Shown here piece by piece: positions 1 through 5,596 of a stretch of 5,611 nucleotides of DNA; the first letter of the stretch is position 1; each line of letters starts with the position of its first letter. The notes beneath the pieces were generated by a model, which did no database searches, was not told the origin of the DNA, and saw nothing but the letters and a program-made list of their open reading frames with translations. The stretch covers positions 1 to 5,611 of the forward strand of contig JAAYZQ010000043.1 in assembly GCA_012514775.1 (NCBI GenBank). Reading direction: 5' to 3'. A program made the translations under genes and the position numbers. The DNA comes from Anaerolineaceae bacterium (lineage in GTDB: Bacteria; Chloroflexota; Anaerolineae; JAAYZQ01).

Positions 1-4
1 ACTT

Positions 5-22
5 GCCGAGCTGGCGCTCGGC
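5..22. repeat. Small inverted repeat (7-bp stem, 4-nt loop)
   Basis: GCCGAGC (5-11) and GCTCGGC (16-22) are perfect reverse complements separated by TGGC. It lies downstream of the acetyltransferase gene, just beyond a second hairpin. There is no T-run on either side, so termination is only a guess. The adjoining gene to the left lies outside the window, and this hairpin could belong to it. Confidence 0.4.
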
Positions 23-31
23 GGCCCCAGC

Positions 32-49
32 GGCAGTCGAGAGACTGCC
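32..49 (-). terminator. Possible terminator hairpin of the GNAT gene
   Basis: GGCAGTC (32-38) pairs perfectly with GACTGCC (43-49) around a GAGA loop. Read on the minus strand, it begins five bases after the acetyltransferase stop codon, the usual place for a 3' hairpin. The sequence after it is G/C-rich without a T-run, so it is not a canonical intrinsic terminator. It may instead protect the 3' end of the message. Confidence 0.45.
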
Positions 50-54
50 ACATC

Positions 55-483
55 CTACAGGGCCAGCATCATGTCGTAGGAATCGCGTACAAAGCCGGCC
101 GACTCGTAAAAGGCGATGGCCCCTGCATTTTCCGGGTCCACGAGGAGGTGCACCTCGGCGCAGCCGCGGGCCCGCGCGCGCTCCACGGCCTCCCGGACCA
201 GGAGGCTGCCGAGGCCCTTGCGCCGCGCAGCGGGGTGTACGTACAGCTCGGTGATCTCGGCCCAGTCTGCCGCCCCGGACAGGGTCGGCACCACGCGCAG
301 CACGAGGATGCCCGCTGCCCGGCCCTGCCACAGGCCCAGGAGGGCGGTTTCCAGCTCGCCGACCTCGGCCATGCGCCGTTCCAGATCCTCGGGCTCCAGT
401 GCCTCGCCGTTGAATTCGAAGAGCAGCTCGGAGATGGCCCGGGCGTCCCCGGGGCCTGCCGCTCGCACCTGAAGGGATGTCAT
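55..483 (-). CDS. GNAT-family N-acetyltransferase
   Basis: A complete 142-residue protein of the usual size for a single-domain GNAT enzyme, which transfers the acetyl group of acetyl-CoA to an amine. The acetyl-CoA-binding motif A is clear: strand 'ITELYVHPAARRKGLG' (residues 77-92), in which R87-x-x-G90-x-G92 forms the pyrophosphate-binding loop, followed by a helix. Motif B follows as 'NAGAIAFYESAGF' (119-131), with the Tyr often used as general acid. No signal peptide or membrane segment is seen, so it should be cytoplasmic. The ATG at 483-481 has GAGG close upstream and a better-spaced GGGAGGAT further up; an earlier ATG at 497 is out of frame and stops at once. The substrate is unknown: small molecule, antibiotic and protein N-terminus are all possible. 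It is transcribed divergently from the glycoside hydrolases, so a functional link is not implied. Confidence 0.93.
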   Translation of the reverse strand: MTSLQVRAAGPGDARAISELLFEFNGEALEPEDLERRMAEVGELETALLGLWQGRAAGILVLRVVPTLSGAADWAEITELYVHPAARRKGLGSLLVREAVERARARGCAEVHLLVDPENAGAIAFYESAGFVRDSYDMMLAL

Positions 484-520
484 ACCTCGCTACCCATCCT
501 CCCGTCTACCTCCCGGCCGC

Positions 521-529
521 AGTATATCA
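521..529 (-). promoter_or_regulatory. Candidate extended -10 promoter for the GNAT gene
   Basis: On the minus strand the sequence reads TGATATACT (529 down to 521), an extended -10 element (TGn plus a TATAAT-like hexamer with 5 of 6 matches). The -35 region is weak: GTGCAA at the 17-bp position matches three of six. The start of transcription would be near 514, giving a leader of about 30 nt. This is the only convincing -10 in the right place, but it is a pattern match only. Confidence 0.4.
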
Positions 530-617
530 CGACAGCGCCTGTGTTGCACACCGCAGCTTGCACGTCGCTCGGCCTTGACCGGGGCGCGGAGCTCAAACAC
601 TGCACAATGGACGCAAT

Positions 618-646
618 TTGCCAAAATGTGGCCCTTATGCTACAAT
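618..646 (+). promoter_or_regulatory. Strong sigma70-like promoter for the glycoside hydrolase genes
   Basis: TTGCCA (618-623) and TACAAT (641-646) each match five of six consensus bases and are separated by exactly 17 bp. Transcription would begin near 653, leaving a leader of about 170 nt before the ATG at 822. It points toward the two hydrolase genes. No comparably good promoter is seen closer to the start codon. Confidence 0.65.
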
Positions 647-662
647 GCGCCCCATGCTCACC

Positions 663-776
663 CGTAAAGAGCAATGATAATTTCTGTGAACCTTGTCGAA
701 ATAATCTGACAAACGGCCCCGGGTTGGACCGGCCAGAGGCAGGCCCGGCCGCGGGGTATTTTCATTGCTCGTTGCG
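663..776 (+). promoter_or_regulatory. Long-range hairpin in the hydrolase leader (possible cis-regulatory RNA)
   Basis: Bases 663-681 can pair with 758-776. The core is a perfect 9-bp match, GAGCAATGA (669-677) with TCATTGCTC (762-770). It continues inward for three pairs after one T-T mismatch, and outward for five positions (one of them G-U) after one A-G mismatch. The 76-nt interior holds a smaller stem, TTGTC (693-697) with GACAA (708-712), and a GC-rich part with self-complementary CCGGCC/GGCCCGG (729-748). The structure begins about ten nt after the predicted transcription start and ends about 30 nt before the ribosome binding site. No known riboswitch class was recognised. A DNA-level role, for example as an operator, is also possible. 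Confidence 0.45.
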
Positions 777-806
777 ACATTCTGAAAACTTGGAGCTGTG
801 GGACAG

Positions 807-813
807 AAAGGAG
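807..813 (+). promoter_or_regulatory. Ribosome binding site that fixes the start at 822
   Basis: AAAGGAG lies eight bases before the ATG at 822, ideal spacing. The alternative in-frame GTG at 798 has only a GGAG two bases upstream, which is too close. The start at 822 is therefore preferred. Confidence 0.8.
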
Positions 814-821
814 CGCATCTC

Positions 822-3800
822 ATGGGAGAGAAGCAGAATCCACTGGCCGGAGTGCTCGATGGCCTGCTGGAAGGCAGGACAGGGGGCGTGGTACTAAATG
901 TCCTCATCGCCGTGTTAATGATCGTCGCCCTGCTTTTGCCGCCGGTTTCCGCCCAGGAGCGGATCTTTGAGGCGGGCTACGTGCCCATCGATCGTGACGA
1001 GGGTGGTTCCGTCTCGGATGCGGATGGCATGCAGGTCAGCCTGCTGCCGGAGGGCATGACGGACGACGTCAAGCTCAAGGAAGAGTCGGTGCCCAGAGCC
1101 AGCTTTGTCGATGGCTACGCGGGCAAGGAGCTAAAAGAGGCGGCGCAGATCGTTCCCTCGCATCTGTACATCAAGAGCCCCATCTATCAACTGGGGATCA
1201 AGGGCGACATGCCCTCCGAGGTCCTGATCTCGGTGCCTATCCCCAACGAGGCCGAGCCGTACGAGACGCTGTCTCTCTACGAGTGGACCGGAGAAGAATG
1301 GCGGTTTGTCCCGAGCACGATCATCAGCGAGGATGACGTTCTCGAGGCGCGGTTGGACTATGTGCCCCAGATCCTGGCCGCGTTTCAGAGCACTGGCCAT
1401 CCTCCCCAGGTCAGTGCCGAGCTGCCCGAATACGTGTCTTTGCCCGATCTTGGCGGCCAGGCCCTGACCGAGCTGAATCCCCTGGGCTACTACCTCGGCC
1501 CGGAGAACGACATCACAGGTCAACTGCCGAGCCTGCCGGCGCCCGAGGGACAGGAGTCGTACCGGGTCCTGCCCACGTTGCGCAACTGGACCGACGACGG
1601 CGTGGTGCGGAGCGACCTGGTGGACAACATGCTCGTCCTCCCCGAGAACCAGGCAGCCCACACACAGGCCATCGTCGATCTCGTCGTGCGCGAGATGTAT
1701 GCCGGCATCGACCTCGACTACAGGGGCATTAACCCCGATCTCCGTGCCGACTATACCGCCTTTGTGCGGCAACTGGCCGAAGGGCTTCGCGCCAACGGCA
1801 AGCGCCTCACGATCCACGTCGAAGCGCCGGTCCAGATCGCCGAAGATCGGTGGGAAACGGGCGCCTACGATTGGAAGGCGCTGGGCAGCATCGTGGATGG
1901 GTTCAAGTTCCCGGCCATGCAGGACCCTGCCGCCTATGCCCTCGGCGGGCAGATGGAGGCCCTGCTGTGGTGGGCCGCGAGCCAGGTGGAGCGCTACAAG
2001 CTCCAGCCGGTGTTCACGGCACGGAGCGTCGAGAACTCGGGCGGTGTCCTCATGGAGCGCACCTACCGCGACGCCCTGGCCGAGTTGAGCAAGGTCGCCC
2101 TCAAGCAAGGGGACGAGATGTTGATCCCGGGCGAGGAGGTCACCGTCGGGCTGGACTCGGCCGGCGTGCAGCTCGACCCGGCCACGGGGCGCTACTGGTT
2201 CACCTACGTGGATCAGGCCAGCGGCCAGCAGCGCACGGTCTACCTGGAAGATGCCAGCAGCCTGAGCCGCAAGCTCGAGCTTCTGTCGCGCTTTAGCCTG
2301 GGCGGCGTCACCGTCAGGGCAATGTGGGATGAGGGCAACGACCCCCGCATCTGGGACCTGGTGCGCGAGTACCAGTCGTCGGCCCAGGCGGCCGTATCGC
2401 CCGTCGACAGCAAGTTCGCCGTCGTGTGGAGCGTGGAAGGGCAGGCCGGCTACTTGCAGGAGCAAACCGCTGGCCTGGAGCAGAAGGACTATACCTGGTC
2501 GGCACCCGACCAGCCAGGCGAGTACGAGATCGGCGCCGCCATCGTCGCCAACGATGGGCAGACGGTCGCGGGCAGCAGTCGCGTGGCCTTGTTGGTAGAG
2601 GAACCGACGCCTACCCCAACCCCCACCCCGAGCCCGACACCGCAGCCCACCGAGACGCCGGTGCCCACGCCGACCGCTACGCCCGAGCCGACGGCCACGC
2701 CCCGGCCGGCGGCCAAGCCCGCGGCGAGCAGCTCTTCGAGCTCGTCCTCTTCCTCGTCCTCGCCTCCGGCTGCCAGCAGCTCGGCGCGGAATCCCGGCTT
2801 TGGTTATGGCCTGCAAGCGCACATGGTGCACAACGGCCAGGCCGGCATGGTTATGAGCAAGATCAAGGACATCGGCTTTGGCTGGGTCAAGCAGCAGGTA
2901 GAGTGGAAGCACTTTGAGACTGCCAAGGGCGCTTACGAGTGGGGAGCGCTGGACGAAATTGTCGCCGCGGCCGATGGAGCCGGCGTCAAGGTGATGTGGA
3001 GCGTGGTGAATGCGCCGGCCTGGGCACGCGGCGGGCAGGACCTGGGCGTCGGCGGGCCACCCAACAACTATGGGGACCTGGCCGACTTTCTGGGGGCCAT
3101 GGCCGGGCGCTACTGCGGCTCCAGTGTCAAGGCCATCGAGGTCTGGAACGAGCAGAACCTGCACTACGAGTGGGGCAACATGAAGATTGACCCTGCGGCC
3201 TACATGAACCTCCTCAAGCCCTCCTACAACAAGATCAAGGCCGCCTGCCCCGGCATGATCGTGATTAGCGGCGCCCTGACGCCCACCGGTGCTCCGCCGC
3301 CCAAGGCCATGGACGACGTCAAGTATCTGGAGGGCATGTACCAGAATGGCCTCAAGAGCTACAGCGACGCCATCGGCGCCCACCCCAGTGGCTACAACGT
3401 GGCGCCGTCGATCAAGGGCGGTCAAGCGGCCTGCGACTTTATCACCCAGCAGGGCTCCTCTTTCCGTGGCCCGTGCAACACCCTCCACCGTTCCTGGAGC
3501 TTTAACGCCACGCTGAACCAGTACTATGCGGTCATGAAGAAATATGGCGATGGCTCCAAGAAGATCTGGCCCACGGAGTTTGGCTGGGCCACGAACTGGA
3601 TCGGCGATGCCAGCTACGGCTATGCCGCCGACAATACGCGGGACGAGCAGGCCAAGTGGACGGTAGAGGCTTACAAGCTAATGAAGTCGTGGGGTTTTGT
3701 CGGGGTGGCCTTTCTCTGGAACCTGAACTTTGATGTGGTGGCTCCCGGCACGGAAAAGGCCCAGTGGGCCATCGTGCACGGCGACTGGAGCGCGACTGCT

Positions 3801-3833
3801 ACCTATAACGCTCTCAAGGCCATGCCCAAGTAA
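822..3833 (+). CDS. Secreted multidomain protein: pseudo-GH18 barrel plus clan GH-A glycoside hydrolase
   Basis: A 1003-residue protein, probably exported. Residues 22-40 are hydrophobic and followed by PPVSA|QE, a plausible signal peptidase I site. Residues about 46-190 form a beta-rich region resembling ZU5-like surface domains (weak). Residues about 221-519 look like a bacterial YaaH/SleL-type GH18 barrel, but the DxxDxDxE motif reads AGIDLDYR (294-301): the catalytic Glu is Arg301 and the first Asp is Ala294, so chitinase-type activity is unlikely. An Ig-like segment (about 522-593) with 'YTWSAPDQPGEYEI' follows, then a Pro/Thr linker (595-630) and twelve Ser (636-647). Residues 658-1003 are a GH39/GH5-like (clan GH-A) hydrolase with acid/base Glu777 in WNEQN and nucleophile Glu919 in WPTEFGW. 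All four Cys lie in this domain. The likely role is cleavage of an extracellular polysaccharide; the substrate is unknown. The next gene encodes a paralogue of the last domain. Confidence 0.9.
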   Translation: MGEKQNPLAGVLDGLLEGRTGGVVLNVLIAVLMIVALLLPPVSAQERIFEAGYVPIDRDEGGSVSDADGMQVSLLPEGMTDDVKLKEESVPRASFVDGYAGKELKEAAQIVPSHLYIKSPIYQLGIKGDMPSEVLISVPIPNEAEPYETLSLYEWTGEEWRFVPSTIISEDDVLEARLDYVPQILAAFQSTGHPPQVSAELPEYVSLPDLGGQALTELNPLGYYLGPENDITGQLPSLPAPEGQESYRVLPTLRNWTDDGVVRSDLVDNMLVLPENQAAHTQAIVDLVVREMYAGIDLDYRGINPDLRADYTAFVRQLAEGLRANGKRLTIHVEAPVQIAEDRWETGAYDWKALGSIVDGFKFPAMQDPAAYALGGQMEALLWWAASQVERYKLQPVFTARSVENSGGVLMERTYRDALAELSKVALKQGDEMLIPGEEVTVGLDSAGVQLDPATGRYWFTYVDQASGQQRTVYLEDASSLSRKLELLSRFSLGGVTVRAMWDEGNDPRIWDLVREYQSSAQAAVSPVDSKFAVVWSVEGQAGYLQEQTAGLEQKDYTWSAPDQPGEYEIGAAIVANDGQTVAGSSRVALLVEEPTPTPTPTPSPTPQPTETPVPTPTATPEPTATPRPAAKPAASSSSSSSSSSSSPPAASSSARNPGFGYGLQAHMVHNGQAGMVMSKIKDIGFGWVKQQVEWKHFETAKGAYEWGALDEIVAAADGAGVKVMWSVVNAPAWARGGQDLGVGGPPNNYGDLADFLGAMAGRYCGSSVKAIEVWNEQNLHYEWGNMKIDPAAYMNLLKPSYNKIKAACPGMIVISGALTPTGAPPPKAMDDVKYLEGMYQNGLKSYSDAIGAHPSGYNVAPSIKGGQAACDFITQQGSSFRGPCNTLHRSWSFNATLNQYYAVMKKYGDGSKKIWPTEFGWATNWIGDASYGYAADNTRDEQAKWTVEAYKLMKSWGFVGVAFLWNLNFDVVAPGTEKAQWAIVHGDWSATATYNALKAMPK
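2604..2762 (+). repeat. Low-complexity linker coding region (Pro/Thr then poly-Ser)
   Basis: This stretch encodes Pro-Thr dipeptide runs (residues 595-630), an Ala/Pro/Lys bridge and twelve consecutive Ser (636-647; bases 2727-2762). It separates the scaffold half of the protein from the catalytic half. The Ser run uses mixed AGC, TCT, TCG and TCC codons, which argues that it is selected as protein rather than being a recent single-codon expansion. Such linkers are flexible and often glycosylated in secreted hydrolases. Confidence 0.85.
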
Positions 3834-3853
3834 CCGGACAGGCCGAAAGGATC

Positions 3854-3870
3854 TCGGGCCGCGAGCCCGA
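3854..3870 (+). repeat. Hairpin just after the first hydrolase gene
   Basis: TCGGGC (3854-3859) and GCCCGA (3865-3870) form a perfect 6-bp stem with a 5-nt loop, starting 20 nt after the stop codon. No T-run follows (TGTGTGTGTC). It is the first of two hairpins in the spacer between the hydrolase genes. Confidence 0.45.
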
Positions 3871-3884
3871 TGTGTGTGTCGAAC

Positions 3885-3917
3885 AGGAACCCGGTCGCCG
3901 TTGAGGACCGGGTTCCT
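3885..3917 (+). terminator. Perfect 12-bp inverted repeat between the two hydrolase genes
   Basis: AGGAACCCGGTC (3885-3896) and GACCGGGTTCCT (3906-3917) pair without mismatch around a 9-nt loop. The stem is strong, but the bases after it (ACAACTATG) contain no T-run, so it is either a weak or partial terminator or an mRNA-stabilising element. It ends 12 nt before the Shine-Dalgarno sequence of the downstream gene, where it could set the relative expression of the two genes. Confidence 0.55.
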
Positions 3918-3929
3918 ACAACTATGTAC

Positions 3930-3935
3930 AGGTGA
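3930..3935 (+). promoter_or_regulatory. Ribosome binding site that fixes the start at 3941
   Basis: AGGTGA, an exact match to the anti-Shine-Dalgarno complement, lies five bases before the ATG at 3941. The in-frame GTG at 3932 lies inside this element and is therefore unlikely to be the start. Confidence 0.75.
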
Positions 3936-3940
3936 AGCGA

Positions 3941-5434
3941 ATGACACAGAGAAGTGACACGGATTCCCATAGAGAGTCAAGAGGAAACGGCCCTGGACGG
4001 GGCATGATGGCCCTCGTCGCCGTGCTCGGCGGAGCCATCGTTCTGGCCCTGCTGTTTGTTGCCGGCGCCGCCATCCTGCGATTGATGAATGGCGCCGAGC
4101 CTACGTCGACGCCCTTGCCGACGGCGCGGCCGACCTTTACGTCCGTTGCCGTAGCGCCGAGCGACACGCCCCTGCCGCCCACCGACACCGTGGAGCCCAG
4201 CCCGGTGGTGGTCGAGACGCCGGAGACGGTGACTCCCACCCTGGAGGTCCCCACGGCCGAGACGCCACCGGCCCAGGCGCCAACCTCGGAGGAGCCCACA
4301 GCACAGCCGACGGCGACGTCGGCGCCGCCCACGGCACGGCCGCCCTCGGGGCCGGTTACCATGGCCTCGCCCGATTATGGCATTCAGGCCTTTCTCTGGT
4401 GGCGGACGGAGGTTGCGCACCGCGACCTGAGCCTGGTGCGCGACGCAGGCTTTACCTGGGTCAAGCAGTGGTTCGCCTGGCGCGACATCGAAGGTCGCGG
4501 CAAGGGCCAGTACGACTGGTCGACCGCCGATCGCATCGTGGGCCAGGTGGAAGAGTTTGGCCTGAAGCTCATCGTGCGCGTGGATCACGGGCCCGAGTGG
4601 GCAGGCGCGCCGCCGGGCAATATCGACCATTTCACCACCTTCCTCTCGACCATGGCCACCCGCTACAAGGGACGGATTCACGCCTATCAGATCTGGAACG
4701 AGCCCAACCTGGCCCGCGAGTGGGGCAACAAGGCGCCCAACGCCGGCGAATACACCCAGATGCTGAAAAAGGCCTACCAGGCCATCAAGGCCGCCGATCC
4801 CAACGCCATGGTTGTCACCGCCGGAATGGCACCCACCACGGAGCTGAGCCAGCGGGCTGTGCCCGACACCCGCTTTATCCAGTCGATGTACGACGCGGGG
4901 GCAAAGACATACTTTGATATGTTGGGCGCCCATGGGGCCGGCTACAAGGCGCCGCCCGAGATGGACCCGGGCGCGGTGGCCAACGACCCCAACTACTATA
5001 ACGTTGGCGACGTCAATTGCCCGGGCCCGGCCTGTCGCATCTACTGCTTCCGCCACGTCGAGGACCTGCGCCAGATCATGGTCAACAACGGCGACGCGAA
5101 CAAGAAGGTCGTGGTGCTCGAGTTTGGCTGGACGCGCGACGAGCGGACGAACAGCCCGTACTACTGGCACCGCGTGGACGATCAGTTCATGCAGGGCGAC
5201 TATATGGTGCGCGCCTACAAGTATGCCAAGGCCAACTGGCAGCCCTGGATCGGCGTGATGAGCCTCATCTACATGCCCGACGTGCAATGGACGGCCGACG
5301 ACGAGCAGTTCTGGTGGTCGGTTATCGAGCCCAGCACCGTCGACCAGCTCCTCCTCAAGGCGCCGTACGTCATGCTCTGCTCCTACATTCGGGAAGAGCG
5401 AGGGCTGGGCCGCTGTCCCTACGCCCCGGAGTAA
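3941..5434 (+). CDS. Membrane-anchored clan GH-A glycoside hydrolase (GH39/GH5-like)
   Basis: A 497-residue protein. A short basic N-terminus (R12, R14, R20) precedes one hydrophobic segment (about 23-48) with no clear cleavage site, so it looks like a signal anchor with the rest outside the cell. A Pro/Thr/Ala-rich stalk (about 54-137) leads to the catalytic domain (about 145-497). This domain has the expected acid/base Glu254 in IWNEPN and nucleophile Glu394 in VVLEFGW, with about 140 residues between them as in clan GH-A barrels. It is clearly homologous to the last domain of the upstream protein: both share YG-(I/L)-QA, GF-x-WVKQ, WNE-x-NL, EWGN, GAHxxGY and EFGW. It has five Cys (360, 365, 369, 480, 492), three of them clustered. 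GH39 or a neighbouring family is most likely; the substrate is unknown. It is probably transcribed from the promoter near 618 by reading through the spacer, as no good promoter was seen in between. Confidence 0.92.
   Translation: MTQRSDTDSHRESRGNGPGRGMMALVAVLGGAIVLALLFVAGAAILRLMNGAEPTSTPLPTARPTFTSVAVAPSDTPLPPTDTVEPSPVVVETPETVTPTLEVPTAETPPAQAPTSEEPTAQPTATSAPPTARPPSGPVTMASPDYGIQAFLWWRTEVAHRDLSLVRDAGFTWVKQWFAWRDIEGRGKGQYDWSTADRIVGQVEEFGLKLIVRVDHGPEWAGAPPGNIDHFTTFLSTMATRYKGRIHAYQIWNEPNLAREWGNKAPNAGEYTQMLKKAYQAIKAADPNAMVVTAGMAPTTELSQRAVPDTRFIQSMYDAGAKTYFDMLGAHGAGYKAPPEMDPGAVANDPNYYNVGDVNCPGPACRIYCFRHVEDLRQIMVNNGDANKKVVVLEFGWTRDERTNSPYYWHRVDDQFMQGDYMVRAYKYAKANWQPWIGVMSLIYMPDVQWTADDEQFWWSVIEPSTVDQLLLKAPYVMLCSYIREERGLGRCPYAPE
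4100..4351 (+). repeat. Pro/Thr/Ala-rich stalk coding region
   Basis: Residues 54-137 are dominated by Pro, Thr, Ala, Ser and Glu with recurring TP, PT and ETP units, and link the membrane anchor to the catalytic barrel. They form a disordered, probably extended stalk. Unlike the linker of the upstream protein, this one is longer, less regular and lacks a Ser run. Confidence 0.8.
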
Positions 5435-5468
5435 CGAGCCTGGAGCGGGACAACCCTGCGCCAATCCG

Positions 5469-5498
5469 ACGGGCCACAGCGTTCTCGCTGTGGCCCGT
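5469..5498 (+). terminator. Intrinsic-type terminator after the second hydrolase gene
   Basis: ACGGGCCACAGCG (5469-5481) and CGCTGTGGCCCGT (5486-5498) form a perfect 13-bp, GC-rich stem with a TTCT loop, 34 nt after the stop codon. It is followed by GTTTGGTG, a short T-rich start rather than a full T-run. Position and strength make it the likely end of the hydrolase transcript. Confidence 0.8.
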
Positions 5499-5554
5499 GT
5501 TTGGTGTATTGCTCTTCCCTTCTCCAGCGCGGCTCTCTCCATCCGTTCTATTCA

Positions 5555-5596
5555 AAATCCGTTGTTCTGTTCTTCACACAAGACAACAACGGATTT
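5555..5596. repeat. Perfect 12-bp inverted repeat in the right-hand spacer
   Basis: AAATCCGTTGTT (5555-5566) and AACAACGGATTT (5585-5596) are exact reverse complements around 18 nt. The segment from 5499 to 5611 has no credible gene and is visibly less GC-rich than the genes. The repeat could be a regulatory site for a gene beyond the window, a second transcription stop, or the edge of a small mobile repeat; the window ends too soon to decide. Confidence 0.6.

Noticed and set aside
798..821. GTG at 798 as an earlier start of the first hydrolase
   Set aside because: There is no properly spaced ribosome binding site, whereas AAAGGAG lies eight bases before the ATG at 822. The extra eight residues would only lengthen the region before the signal peptide.
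148..897. 249-residue plus-strand open frame across the GNAT gene, the intergenic region and the start of the hydrolase
   Set aside because: It overlaps two well-supported genes and the promoter region and has no recognisable domain or ribosome binding site.
1131..3488. 785-residue open frame on the minus strand opposite the first hydrolase
   Set aside because: The product is a low-complexity Arg/Gly/His/Leu-rich sequence without domains. It is the antisense shadow expected from GC-rich codon use in the real gene.
3871..3880. TGTGTGTGTC dinucleotide run
   Set aside because: Four TG units are too few to count as a meaningful microsatellite.
3901..3928. TTGAGG and TATGTA as a promoter for the second hydrolase
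   Set aside because: Only four and three of six consensus matches, and the start would fall at the ribosome binding site. It also lies inside the hairpin arm.
3924..3935. Three-codon ORF ATG TAC AGG TGA before the second hydrolase
   Set aside because: It is too short and has no ribosome binding site of its own; its stop merely overlaps the Shine-Dalgarno sequence.
3932..3940. GTG at 3932 as the start of the second hydrolase
   Set aside because: It lies inside AGGTGA, the Shine-Dalgarno sequence of the ATG at 3941.
3977..5542. 521-residue open frame on the minus strand opposite the second hydrolase
   Set aside because: It has the same shadow character (Arg/Gly/Val/His-rich, no motifs), and it runs through the terminator hairpin.
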